Assembly: GCF_041807905.1 (NCBI RefSeq) | Contig: NZ_JBGVSA010000024.1 | Coordinates: 1 to 61,684, forward strand | From: JBGVSA01 sp041807905 | GTDB lineage: Bacteria; Pseudomonadota; Gammaproteobacteria; Burkholderiales; Rhodocyclaceae | Direction: 5' to 3' | Length of the DNA stretch: 61,684 bases | Shown here: piece after piece, positions 39,201-46,486 of the stretch | Numbering within the stretch: position 1 is the stretch's first letter | Layout: every line of letters begins with the position of its first letter | The notes under the pieces: model-generated | What the model was told of the DNA's origin: nothing | Database searches by the model: none | The model's input: only the letters and a program-made list of their open reading frames with translations | Program-made: the position numbers and the translations under genes

Positions 39201-39700
39201 CCGGGGCGCACGACCTGCGTGACGTGCTCGTAGCCCGCCAGCGCCATTTGCGCACGAAGCGCTTCGACGTCCAGCCGTTCACCTGCTTTGAGAAAGAAGG
39301 TGTACGCAGCCATGTAGGCCGGCGGCGCCATGCGATAGAGCGCGGTGGGCGCGGGCACCAGGGTGATATCCGATTCCCCGCGCTGGATTGCGTACAGCGT
39401 GGCAAGCCGTTCGGAGATCAGATCCTGGTGCGGAGAAAAGCTGTCATAGGGCAGCGTCTCCCAGTCGGGCAGCAGATTCACTCGCAGGCCCGGCGCGAAC
39501 CAGGCGATTTCTTCAGTCAGGCGTTGCGCGTCGAGCGGGTTGGCGGTGATCACCACCAGCTTGCGTTCCCTGGCCAATTGCGCGAGCGCTGCGGCGTCGG
39601 ACGAACCGGCCAATCTTGGCAGATCGAGGCGCGAGCCGGGTTTGGGGAACGACAGGGACGGCAGGACGGAGAAGGGCGCGGCGGACGGGCTGGGCTTCAT
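36266..39700 (-). CDS. mfd: Transcription-repair coupling factor
   Basis: Mfd pushes stalled RNA polymerase off lesions and recruits UvrA. The 1144-residue protein matches the usual length. It has UvrB-like N-terminal modules (LLPDWETLPYDSFSPHQDLI), the RNA-polymerase-interacting domain (VVHASHGIGRYLGL), a RecG-like motor with Walker A GDVGFGKTEVALRAAF and VIIDEEHRFGVRQKE, the HQLRGRVGRSHHQAYAYLL motif, and the C-terminal regulatory domain. ATG 39700 was chosen by homology; the frame is open further upstream but that sequence is unlike Mfd. No good ribosome site is visible. A small membrane protein gene follows in the same transcript. Confidence 0.97.
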   Translation of the reverse strand: MKPSPSAAPFSVLPSLSFPKPGSRLDLPRLAGSSDAAALAQLARERKLVVITANPLDAQRLTEEIAWFAPGLRVNLLPDWETLPYDSFSPHQDLISERLATLYAIQRGESDITLVPAPTALYRMAPPAYMAAYTFFLKAGERLDVEALRAQMALAGYEHVTQVVRPGEFSVRGGLIDLFPMGAQLPFRVDLFDDDIETIRTFDPDSQRTVYPVPEIRLLPAREFPLDDAARSRFRQAFREAFEGDPSKSIIYKDISNGIASPGIEYYLPLFFESTATVFDYLPRDAVVITHNDVPTAIEDFWREAQGRYRLLAGDRARPLLSPDRLFISSEQFFVALGALPRIAMGLANDTPSPTAAINDLGVDRKSPDPLYKLKAFLSGFDGRTLLLAESAGRAQTMSEYFAEYGVKPTSSADFAAFLAGDARLALSVGPLSAGFLDIASRVAILTENELYATQARPRGRGRDGRKTSIEGWLKDLSELKVGDPVVHASHGIGRYLGLVYLDLGEGETEFLDLEYSNGDKLYVPVSQLHVITRYAGADPDGVALHRLGSGQWEKAKRKAAQQVRDTAAELLALYAQRAARPGHKFDFKQHDLEAFAEGFGFEETPDQLAAINAVVEDMRSGRPMDRLVCGDVGFGKTEVALRAAFIAIQDGKQVAVLCPTTLLAEQHYQTFVDRFADWPVRIAELSRFRSAKEQAEALEQLAEGKLDIIIGTHRLLQKDVEFKRLGLVIIDEEHRFGVRQKESLKSLRSEVDILTLTATPIPRTLGMAMEGLREFSVIATAPQKRLAIKTFVQKYSKGIIREAVLREFKRGGQVYFLHNEVETIENMHQALQELLPEARIAVGHGQLPERELERVMRDFTTQRANLLLCTTIIETGINIPTANTIVINRADRFGLAQLHQLRGRVGRSHHQAYAYLLTDVEKPSANAQKRLEAITMMEDLGSGFYLAMHDLEIRGAGEVLGESQSGEIQQVGFSLYTEMLKRAVKALQAGKEPNLAQPLDVVSEINLHVPALLPSDYCSDVQERLTLYKRMANCDSSDELQGIQEELIDRFGDMPEQTQALIETHRMRLAAAPLGITKIDASESRIQLQFVPNPPIEPIRIIQLIQKNKHYKLAGQDKLTVTTYSETIKDRVARIRDIFKQLT

Positions 39701-39778
39701 GGCAGAGGGAGCGGGAATGACGGCGACGCAAAGCAAAACGCCGCGCGGCGGGGCGTCCCGGCGTGCGGCAAAGCGCGC

Positions 39779-39784
39779 ATTATA
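39779..39784 (-). promoter_or_regulatory. Possible -10 element for mfd
   Basis: TATAAT on the minus strand about 80 bases before the mfd start, with no recognisable -35. The rest of 39701-40140 (between mfd and the tRNA promoter) shows nothing clear. Confidence 0.35.
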
Positions 39785-40143
39785 CGCTCGCACCCGGGCA
39801 TGCCGTTGGCACGCGAGACTCTGGCCGTCGTCCTCAATATATGAGCGACATGCCCGCAGTATTGGCAAAGGCCATGCCCGGGTCTGCATGGGCTGGGTGG
39901 CTCCGACTCCGATCCGTTCGCAATTCATAAGTTGCGGCCATCGACAGAACCCTCGGCCGTACCTGCGAAGCGATCGAAAACATGCTCGGAAGGATCGCCA
40001 TTTCCGGGAGCAATCCGGGTGCGGTTTGCCGCAGCGCGCCGACCCCGCCTCACGCAAGGCGAGCGAGAGGATTGATACGGGATGATGCCTGTATGGGTAT
40101 GTGCGCCCGCGCAAGCGGAATGGCGTTTTCTCGCAAAAAGATG

Positions 40144-40172
40144 TTGACGACCCTATGGTCGGTTCCTATAAT
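40144..40172 (+). promoter_or_regulatory. Sigma-70 promoter of tRNA cluster
   Basis: TTGACG at 40144-40149 and a perfect TATAAT at 40167-40172 are separated by 17 bases, followed by a GC-rich discriminator (GCGGC), as expected of growth-rate-controlled stable RNA promoters. Predicted start is near 40179, 12 bases before tRNA-Ala. Confidence 0.85.
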
Positions 40173-40190
40173 GCGGCTTCTTCGCTGGAC

Positions 40191-40266
<76 letters not shown>

Positions 40267-40291
40267 CTCTCGCGAAGATTGTTGTACGTAG

Positions 40292-40367
40292 GTCCCCATC
40301 GTCTAGAGGCCTAGGACACCGCCCTTTCACGGCGATAACCGGGGTTCGAATCCCCGTGGGGACGCCA
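40292..40367 (+). tRNA. tRNA-Glu (anticodon TTC), copy 1
   Basis: A 76-base cloverleaf GTCCCCA...TGGGGAC with anticodon stem CCGCC/GGCGA-type arm and loop CTTTCAC (anticodon TTC), T arm CGGGGTTCGAATCCCCG, and encoded GCCA. Identical to the copy at 40641-40716. Confidence 0.97.
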
Positions 40368-40454
40368 GGCTCGAATGAGACTGTGCGAATGTAGTGGCTG
40401 TACCGCGCAGGATCATGTAGTTCAAGCTGTGCCGATCACCGACCGGCATCGCGA

Positions 40455-40531
40455 GGAGTGGTAGTTCAGTCGGTTAGAATACCGGCCTGTCACGCCGGGG
40501 GTCGCGGGTTCGAGTCCCGTCCACTCCGCCA
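40455..40531 (+). tRNA. tRNA-Asp (anticodon GTC), copy 1
   Basis: A 77-base cloverleaf beginning GGAGTGGTAGTTCAGTCGG, anticodon loop CTGTCAC (GTC), T arm CGGGTTCGAGTCCCG, acceptor ending CACTCC then GCCA. Identical to the copy at 40804-40880. A terminator follows directly. Confidence 0.97.
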
Positions 40532-40536
40532 GACTG

Positions 40537-40570
40537 AAAAAAAAGCCGCCTCACGAAGGCGGCTTTTTTT
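40537..40570 (+). terminator. Rho-independent terminator after first tRNA-Asp
   Basis: A-tract, stem GCCGCC/GGCGGC (extended by A-T pairs) with a TCACGAA loop, and seven T residues at 40564-40570. It is symmetrical enough to work on both strands. Confidence 0.92.
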
Positions 40571-40640
40571 ACGCAACAGGTAGTAAATGCATCCATCATG
40601 AAGGTTGTGACGCCTTCGGATGCAACGATGAAGTATCCAG

Positions 40641-40716
40641 GTCCCCATCGTCTAGAGGCCTAGGACACCGCCCTTTCACGGCGATAACCGGGGTTCGAAT
40701 CCCCGTGGGGACGCCA
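40641..40716 (+). tRNA. tRNA-Glu (anticodon TTC), copy 2
   Basis: Identical to 40292-40367. It lies after the terminator at 40537-40570. I see no clear promoter between that terminator and this gene, so transcription may depend on read-through or a weak promoter in 40571-40640. Confidence 0.97.
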
Positions 40717-40803
40717 GGCTCGAATGAGACTGTGCGAATGTAGTGGCTGTACCGCGCAGGATCATGTAGTTCAAGCTGTGCCGATCACCGACCGGCATCG
40801 CGA

Positions 40804-40880
40804 GGAGTGGTAGTTCAGTCGGTTAGAATACCGGCCTGTCACGCCGGGGGTCGCGGGTTCGAGTCCCGTCCACTCCGCCA
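40804..40880 (+). tRNA. tRNA-Asp (anticodon GTC), copy 2
   Basis: Identical to 40455-40531 and preceded by the same 87-base spacer. It is followed by a second terminator. Confidence 0.97.
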
Positions 40881-40889
40881 GAAAGCAAG

Positions 40890-40933
40890 CGCCCTGTAAT
40901 GTCGTGGTTTCCACGGGATTGCAGGGCGTTTTT
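40890..40933 (+). terminator. Terminator at end of tRNA cluster
   Basis: CGCCCTGTAAT pairs with ATTGCAGGGCG (one mismatch) around an inner CGTGG/CCACG hairpin and runs into five T residues at 40929-40933. The two successive stems make one long hairpin. Confidence 0.88.
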
Positions 40934-40967
40934 GCGTCTACCAGCCTGACTTTGCCAGATTGCCGAT

Positions 40968-41549
40968 TCAGCCTTGCTCGCCTTGCGCCAGCCGCTTGGC
41001 GTATTCCGCCCGCAACGACGCGAAGGTGCGCCAGAACGGCGGCGGCATGTCGCCCGAGAGCCGGGCACGCAGCATCGCCAGGTGCGTGTGCCAGCCGGGC
41101 GTGAAGCTCAGCATCGCCTCGCGCGACGCGATACGCGTATGCGTGACCGTCAGCAGCACGCGTTCGCCACGTGGGGCCAGTTCAAAGCGGACCTCCGATG
41201 GCGCGGTGGCGTCGTGGAACCACAGATAAGCCAGTTGGCGAGGCGGATCGCATTCGATGATGCGTCCCTGCATGAGATGTTCTCTGGAGGCGCCTTCGAA
41301 GCCGGCCGGTGGCGGATCGTCGTCTGCCGAGGACAGCTGCGCGTTGTGAAAGACCAGCTCCATCGGACCATCCTTGTGCAACGCCATCGTGCCGCCTGCC
41401 AACCACTGGGCGCGCAGATCGGGTTCGGTCAGGTAACGCCAGACGCGTTCGGCCGGGCCGGGCAGCCATCGTTCCAGGCGAATCGTGTCGGGGGCGGTGA
41501 GGACGGCGTGCTCGTCCGTCGGTTTGCTGAGAAGTACGGTTTCGGTCAT
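40968..41549 (-). CDS. SRPBCC (AHSA1-like) domain protein
   Basis: The 193-residue protein has an SRPBCC/START-like fold of the Aha1 C-terminal type: RLERWLPGPAERVWRYLTEP, LRAQWLAGG, and the C-terminal helix PGWHTHLAMLRARL. These proteins bind hydrophobic ligands. They are very often encoded directly after an ArsR-type repressor, as here. AGGAG precedes ATG 41549. The start overlaps the stop of the repressor gene by 4 bases, so the two are co-expressed. The ligand is unknown. Confidence 0.93.
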   Translation of the reverse strand: MTETVLLSKPTDEHAVLTAPDTIRLERWLPGPAERVWRYLTEPDLRAQWLAGGTMALHKDGPMELVFHNAQLSSADDDPPPAGFEGASREHLMQGRIIECDPPRQLAYLWFHDATAPSEVRFELAPRGERVLLTVTHTRIASREAMLSFTPGWHTHLAMLRARLSGDMPPPFWRTFASLRAEYAKRLAQGEQG

Positions 41550-41914
41550 GGCTTGCTCCTGTCGGGGTGCGGTTTCGTCCTGGGGGGAGATTCCGCTTTG
41601 AGTAAGGACTCGAGCAGGTCCAGCCGCTCGGTCCAGAACTTCTCGTAGTGACGCATCCACTCCATCCCGGCATGCAGCGGCGCCGCGTTCAGCGCGCAAA
41701 TGTGCGTGCGGCCCTGCACCGTACGCTGCACCAGTCCTGCGCGTTCGAGCACCTTGATGTGCTTGGAGGCCGCCGCCAGCGATATCTCGAAAGGCGAGGC
41801 CAGTTCGCCGATCGAGGCCGGCCTGTCCGCGAGCGTCCGCAACATGGCGCGGCGCGTCCCGTCGGCCAGCGCGTGGAAGACATCATCGAGGGGTGGAGAG
41901 TTATATTCAACCAT
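41546..41914 (-). CDS. ArsR-family transcriptional repressor
   Basis: The 122-residue winged-helix protein has LDDVFHALADGTRRAMLRTL, IGELASPFEISLAAASKHIK as the recognition region, and VQRTVQGRTHICALN as the wing. No metal-binding Cys motif is seen, as expected for the subgroup paired with SRPBCC proteins. ATG 41914 was chosen because homology starts there; it lacks a ribosome site, and an in-frame start exists at 41950. The start codon lies inside a palindromic operator, which suggests it represses itself and the SRPBCC gene. Confidence 0.93.
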   Translation of the reverse strand: MVEYNSPPLDDVFHALADGTRRAMLRTLADRPASIGELASPFEISLAAASKHIKVLERAGLVQRTVQGRTHICALNAAPLHAGMEWMRHYEKFWTERLDLLESLLKAESPPRTKPHPDRSKP

Positions 41915-41923
41915 GTGGTTGAA
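41906..41923. promoter_or_regulatory. Putative ArsR operator 1, over the start codon
   Basis: TTCAACCA-TG-TGGTTGAA, an 8-bp perfect inverted repeat with a 2-base centre. It spans the repressor's ATG (41914-41912 on the minus strand). Confidence 0.7.
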
Positions 41924-41946
41924 TTTAGGTGCCCGGTTCGGGACTG

Positions 41947-41962
41947 TCAACCGATCGGTTGA
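41947..41962. promoter_or_regulatory. Putative ArsR operator 2
   Basis: TCAACCGATCGGTTGA is a perfect 16-base palindrome sharing the CAACC/GGTTG half-sites of operator 1. The centres are 40 bp apart, close to four helical turns, so two dimers could bind the same DNA face. Confidence 0.7.
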
Positions 41963-42125
41963 ATATTTTTCGTTTGGCGAAAACGCGCCATTTTCCCGCT
42001 CGGGTTATAGCCAACAGATCGCGGGCGGAACAGCGGACTGGGCAGAAGTTTCCATGGGGCTATCTTGGCGGCGGCGATATGCTCGAGCCCGATCGAAAAG
42101 GCAACACAAAAACATAGGGGGCGGC

Positions 42126-44519
42126 ATGGCTTGGCGGCTGTTGGTGGCGGTGTGCTTGTGGGTTGCGACGGGGCTGGCGTCAGCGCAGCATTTGCCGGAA
42201 CAAGACGAAGCCCTGGTCGCCGCCCGCGTGGCTGCGTTGCGCGCCAGATTGCCAGTAGCGCATCCGCGCCTGTTGCTGACGACGGCAGACATCGACGGCC
42301 TGCGGACCTTCATCCATGATGCGCCGGCCAACTCCGCGGTGGGGCGGCTGTGGCAGCGCATCCGCGTCGATGCGCTGAACGAAGCCCTTCCGAATGAGCC
42401 ACAACGCATTCCGCGCAAGCTCGATGCGGATGCGGCGCGGCTTTGGCGCGATGCCTACACCACCGCCAACGATACGGGTTTCAAGGCGTGGCGACTGGCG
42501 CTGACCTGGCAGGTGACAGGCGATGCGCGATACGGGCGCGAGGCCGCACGCTGGCTGATGGCGCTGGCCGGCTGGGACGTGAACGGCGGTATCGACATCC
42601 GCAACAACGACGAAGCCTTCATTCAGTCGCTTCGACCGATGATCTTTGCGTACGACTGGGCCTACGACGCACTCACGCCCGAGGAACGGGCAAGCATCGA
42701 AGCGGCCATTGCCAAGCGGCTCGACATTCTCTGGCCACGCCTGACCGGCAAGTTCTCGCTCACGCGCGCGACGCCGCCCGACAATAGCCTCAGTCATCCC
42801 ATGCGCTTCATCTCTACGTTGGGGCAGGGCGGTGTTGCCTTGTGGCGTGAACTGCCGGGCGCCGATCGTTACGCTGCGTGGGCCTACGAGTACTACGCGC
42901 GCCAGTTTCCGGTCTGGGGCGGAGACGATGGCGGCTGGGCCGAGGGCATGGATTACTGGTCGACCGGCATGACGCAGCATCTACGTTTTCTGGAAGCGAT
43001 GCAGTTGCTGGGTGTCGATGATGCGCTGGCGCGGCCCTTCTTTCGCAACAACGGGTACTTTGGCGCATACAACCTGCCACTGGGGCAGTCATCGTCCTTT
43101 GGCGATTTGACCAATGTGCTCTCACCCAATCCCAACCGCCGCCTGTTGATCGAGAAATTCGGCCTCATCGAGCACGATCCGGCATTGCTCGCCTACGCCG
43201 ACGCGATCGGTGGCAACTACCCGGACAAGTTCAGCTATTACGAATTCAGTGCCATCGACAGCCTGCTGCATCTGTACCGCCGACAGGGGGCACGCATGAA
43301 TGCTGGTTCGCTGTCAGGCTTGCCGATTGCACGGGCATTTCGCGACATCGGCTGGGTCGCCATGCACTCCGCTCTCGGCTCGCAGGATGACGTCATGCTG
43401 GCGCTCAAGAGCAGTCCGTATGGTTCGGCCAGCCACAGTTTCGCGGACCAGAACGCCTTCGTGCTGAGCGCGTTCGGGCAGCCGCTGGCGATTTCCTCCG
43501 GATACCGCGAGTGGTACGGGAGCCCGCATCACGTAGGCTGGACGCGTACCACGGCCTCGAAGAACGCCATCCTCATCGATGGACAAGGCCAGCCGATCAT
43601 GGACGCCTCCGCCAAGGGGCACATCAGCCGCTTCTACGGCGGAGACCGTTTTGCCTTTGCCACGGGCGACGCGCTAGACGCCTATCGCGCGGCGGCTACG
43701 CAGGCGCTGCGGCACGTGCTGTTCGTCGACAGACGTTATTTCGTGATGTTCGACGAGCTGACTGCGCGCCAGGCTGCGCGCTTCGACTGGTTGTTGCACG
43801 CACGCGAGCGCATGCAGGTGGATGATGCGAATGCTTCGATCGCCAGCGCGAAGGGCGATGCGCGCCTGCAGGTGCAGTTCGCGTGGCCGGCGCCATCGGC
43901 ACTTTCTTTTTCACAGACCGACGAGTTTGCCGTCCCGCTGGATGCGGCGTATCGCAACAGGATGGCCAAGGAGTGGCATGTGCGCGCCACGACGCGCAGC
44001 GCGGCAACGTCGCAGGATTTCGTAACCTTGCTGTATCCGTATCGCGACGGCAAAGGCGCCAGGCTCACATCCTTGCCGGCGACACATGGTCATGTGCTGC
44101 GCGTCGAGACGTCGACAGCCAGCGACATGATCCTTCTTGGCGGTGAGCAGGCGCGTGTTGCAGCCAGCCGCGTGGCGCCAGCGTCCCTGGCGGGACTCGC
44201 CGGTTATTCAAGCCGGCGGGAAGGCGCGACGTACCTGGCGCTGGTCGAAGCAACGCGATGGCAACAAGGCGATGCAGTCGTTGAGGCATCGGAACCGGTA
44301 ACGCTTGAAGCCAGAGTCACGCAGGGTGCGATGCATATGCGGCTGCAGGCTCACCGACCGGTGCGTCTCACGCTACGCGTGCGTGACTGGATGGGGCATG
44401 TACCGGCAGTCAACGTGAGCGATGGTTTCAGGGCCGCTTACGATGCCGCCACGGATACGCTGGTGCTGGATCTGGCAGAGACTTCGACAGGCGACGCGAT
44501 CACCATCACGTCGCCATAG
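42126..44519 (+). CDS. Secreted heparinase II/III-like polysaccharide lyase
   Basis: The 797-residue protein has a Sec signal peptide (MAWRLLVAVCLWVATGLASAQ). An N-terminal alpha-helical domain like DUF4962/alginate-lyase toroids follows (HPRLLLTTADIDGLRTFI, NNDEAFIQSLRPMIFAYDWA, GWAEGMDYWSTGM). The heparinase II/III-like beta-sheet domain comes next (SASHSFADQNAFVLSAFGQP, SSGYREWYGSPHH, WTRTTASKNAILIDGQGQ). Such enzymes cleave uronic-acid-containing polysaccharides outside the cytoplasm. The exact substrate cannot be assigned. GGGGGCGGC precedes the ATG. No sugar-uptake genes adjoin it. Confidence 0.88.
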   Translation: MAWRLLVAVCLWVATGLASAQHLPEQDEALVAARVAALRARLPVAHPRLLLTTADIDGLRTFIHDAPANSAVGRLWQRIRVDALNEALPNEPQRIPRKLDADAARLWRDAYTTANDTGFKAWRLALTWQVTGDARYGREAARWLMALAGWDVNGGIDIRNNDEAFIQSLRPMIFAYDWAYDALTPEERASIEAAIAKRLDILWPRLTGKFSLTRATPPDNSLSHPMRFISTLGQGGVALWRELPGADRYAAWAYEYYARQFPVWGGDDGGWAEGMDYWSTGMTQHLRFLEAMQLLGVDDALARPFFRNNGYFGAYNLPLGQSSSFGDLTNVLSPNPNRRLLIEKFGLIEHDPALLAYADAIGGNYPDKFSYYEFSAIDSLLHLYRRQGARMNAGSLSGLPIARAFRDIGWVAMHSALGSQDDVMLALKSSPYGSASHSFADQNAFVLSAFGQPLAISSGYREWYGSPHHVGWTRTTASKNAILIDGQGQPIMDASAKGHISRFYGGDRFAFATGDALDAYRAAATQALRHVLFVDRRYFVMFDELTARQAARFDWLLHARERMQVDDANASIASAKGDARLQVQFAWPAPSALSFSQTDEFAVPLDAAYRNRMAKEWHVRATTRSAATSQDFVTLLYPYRDGKGARLTSLPATHGHVLRVETSTASDMILLGGEQARVAASRVAPASLAGLAGYSSRREGATYLALVEATRWQQGDAVVEASEPVTLEARVTQGAMHMRLQAHRPVRLTLRVRDWMGHVPAVNVSDGFRAAYDAATDTLVLDLAETSTGDAITITSP

Positions 44520-44585
44520 CGCCGAACAGGTGGCCCCGTTCTGCGGGGCAGACCGGCGGTCTGGCGGAATGAGAGCGCGAACCTA

Positions 44586-44753
44586 TCAACTCGGCCACTG
44601 CATGCGCACAGGCTTGCCGCCCGTGGCATCCTGCGTGGCTTTGACCGGGGGCTGTTGTCCGGCAAACTCTTCTTTTTCCTGCTGATGACCGGCAAGCGCA
44701 ATCAGTAGGCAGGCGCTCACGATGAAGGCCAGTAATGCTTTCACGTGGTTCAT
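44586..44753 (-). CDS. Small exported peptide
   Basis: A 55-residue product with a basic start, a hydrophobic stretch (ALLAFIVSACLLIALAG) and a short Gln/Glu/Lys-rich tail. The segment ends in ALAGH, resembling a lipobox in which Cys is replaced by His, so a signal peptide or membrane anchor is more likely than a lipoprotein. GAGGTG precedes the ATG. No family is recognised. A hairpin GCCCCG-TTCTG-CGGGGC (44533-44549) lies between its 3' end and the heparinase gene. Confidence 0.5.
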   Translation of the reverse strand: MNHVKALLAFIVSACLLIALAGHQQEKEEFAGQQPPVKATQDATGGKPVRMQWPS

Positions 44754-45082
44754 GGGGCACCTCGCATTGGGAGCGTCGGGGGAGTTGGGGACGGCTGTTT
44801 TTAGCTCTTCGGCCAATGCTGACCATGTTGCGCTTGCCGGCATCAAAACGCTGTAGGCCTCACCCAGATTCGTTGTAGGACAGCCGCCGACGCGTTGCAC
44901 CGGAAATATGCGCCCTTGCCCATCAGGACAGATCGGGTTTCTCCTTGCGGGAGAATGGGGCCTCCCGCGGGCTGCCGCCTTCCGTCACATGGCGAGCGCA
45001 TATTGTCTTGACATGCACGCAGTCTGCTCCAGACTGTCGGGGCGCCTTCCTTCGCAGTTCAGCCAAGACGGGGACTCAACGC
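44754..45082. other. Gene-free divergent spacer
   Basis: No gene is supported. The stretch separates the small minus-strand peptide gene from the MFS transporter gene. TTGTCTTGACA near 45006-45016 could be part of a sigma-70 promoter for the transporter, but no clear -10 follows. Confidence 0.4.
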
Positions 45083-46483
45083 ATGGAGATTCATCGCGAT
45101 CATCGACCGCTGCTGTGGCTGGTGGCGGTCGGTCTGCTGATGCAGATGCTCGATTCCACCATCGTCAATACTGCATTGCCTTCGATTGCCACCGATCTGA
45201 AAGCCAGCCCGCTCAAGATGGAAATGGTCGTCATCGGCTACATGCTGACGGTGGCCCTGCTCATGCCCGCATCGGGTTGGGTGGCGGACCGCTTCGGCAT
45301 CCGGCGCGTCTACCTGTGTGCGATCGCCCTGTTCACGCTGGGCTCCGTGCTGTGCGCCGAGTCACGCACGCTCGAGCAGCTCGTGGGCGCGCGCGTGGTG
45401 CAGGGCGTCGGCGGCGCCTTTCTCATGCCGGTGGGGCGTTTGGCGGTGCTACGCACGGTGTCGCGCGAAGAATTGCTCGCTGCACTCTCGTTCGTGGCGC
45501 TGCCAGCGTTGATCGGGCCACTGCTGGGTCCTTTCGTCGGCGGATGGTTGTCCGAGAGCATCTCGTGGCACTGGATCTTCCTGATCAACGTGCCCATTGG
45601 CCTTGCCGGCATTGCGCTGACGTTCCGGCTGATGCCGGTGTTCCCCGTCGACAAGGGGCAGCCGTTCGACTTTCGGGGTTATGGCATGTTCGCGCTGGCC
45701 ATCGCCCTGATTTCACTGGCGCTCGAAGGTCTCGGCGAACTGGGGCTGTCGCTTTCTCTCGCCATGCTGTTGATGGTCGCCGGCGCGGGCTTGCTCGGGG
45801 CTTACTGGTTGCACGCCACGCGTTTTTCATTGCCCCTGTTTTCGCCGCGGTTATTCCGCATCAACAGCTATTCGGTCGGGCTGCTGGGCAATCTCTTCGC
45901 ACGCATCGGCAGCGGCGGCATCCCTTTCCTGCTGCCCCTGATGTTCCAGATCGGCATGGAATACTCGCCCCTGCAGTCCGGCCTGATGATGATTCCTTCC
46001 GCGCTTGCATCGCTCCTGTCGCGCATTGGAGTCGGGCGCGTGATCGGCCGTTTCGGCTATCGCAAGGTACTTACGGTGAACACGCTGCTGGTGGGGTTGA
46101 TGATCATGAGCATGGCCCTGGTGCCGCTCAAGCTCCCGCTGTGGCTGGTGATCGTGCAGCTATTCATCTTCGGCTTCGTCAATGGTCTTCAGTTCACCGC
46201 GATGAACACCGTGGCCCTCCAGGATCTGCCCGCCGAGGATGCCAGCAGCGGCAACACGCTGCTGTCGGTCATCATGCAATTGGCGATCAGCATGGGCGTG
46301 GGCGCTTCGGCCGCGTTGCTCAATGGCTTTGTGAACGTCTTCGAGACCGGCGACATCATCTCGAGCTTCCAGGCAACCTTCTGCACCGTCGGGCTGATGG
46401 GCATGGTGGCGGCGGCGATCTTCCTCCAACTGTCCGGCGACCGCCGGGATGTCGCCCATGGCGACGTGCCGATGGGTGAGTGA
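45083..46483 (+). CDS. DHA2-type MFS multidrug transporter
   Basis: The 466-residue inner-membrane protein has about 14 hydrophobic segments. It carries the family motifs LDSTIVNTALPSIATDL (motif D1 of the EmrB/QacA group), GWVADRFGIRRVYL (motif A) and GPLLGPFVGGWL (motif C, proton antiporters). It is closest in style to the HsrA/EmrB group. It lacks a membrane-fusion partner gene nearby, so it may work alone. GGGGA lies 10 bases before ATG 45083. The substrate is unknown. Confidence 0.93.
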   Translation: MEIHRDHRPLLWLVAVGLLMQMLDSTIVNTALPSIATDLKASPLKMEMVVIGYMLTVALLMPASGWVADRFGIRRVYLCAIALFTLGSVLCAESRTLEQLVGARVVQGVGGAFLMPVGRLAVLRTVSREELLAALSFVALPALIGPLLGPFVGGWLSESISWHWIFLINVPIGLAGIALTFRLMPVFPVDKGQPFDFRGYGMFALAIALISLALEGLGELGLSLSLAMLLMVAGAGLLGAYWLHATRFSLPLFSPRLFRINSYSVGLLGNLFARIGSGGIPFLLPLMFQIGMEYSPLQSGLMMIPSALASLLSRIGVGRVIGRFGYRKVLTVNTLLVGLMIMSMALVPLKLPLWLVIVQLFIFGFVNGLQFTAMNTVALQDLPAEDASSGNTLLSVIMQLAISMGVGASAALLNGFVNVFETGDIISSFQATFCTVGLMGMVAAAIFLQLSGDRRDVAHGDVPMGE

Positions 46484-46486
46484 CGC

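Larger units (their letters stand above)
40291..40533 (+). repeat. 243-base direct duplication, first unit (Glu-Asp tRNAs)
   Basis: By reading, 40291-40533 and 40640-40882 are identical base for base, including the 87-base spacer between the tRNAs (offset 349). The sequence between the units (40534-40639) contains a terminator. This indicates a recent tandem duplication or gene conversion. Confidence 0.93.
40640..40882 (+). repeat. 243-base direct duplication, second unit
   Basis: Second unit of the duplication described at 40291-40533. The flanking sequence differs immediately on both sides. Confidence 0.93.

Noticed and set aside
39701..40114. N-terminal extension of mfd to 40114
   Set aside because: The added 138 residues are low in hydrophobic order and Arg/Pro/Cys-rich, unlike any Mfd. 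The UvrB-like homology starts after 39700 and the resulting length fits the family.
44945..46479. 523-codon open frame in another frame across the MFS gene
   Set aside because: Its translation is Arg/Gly/His-rich without membrane segments, while the alternative frame gives a complete 14-segment transporter with known motifs.
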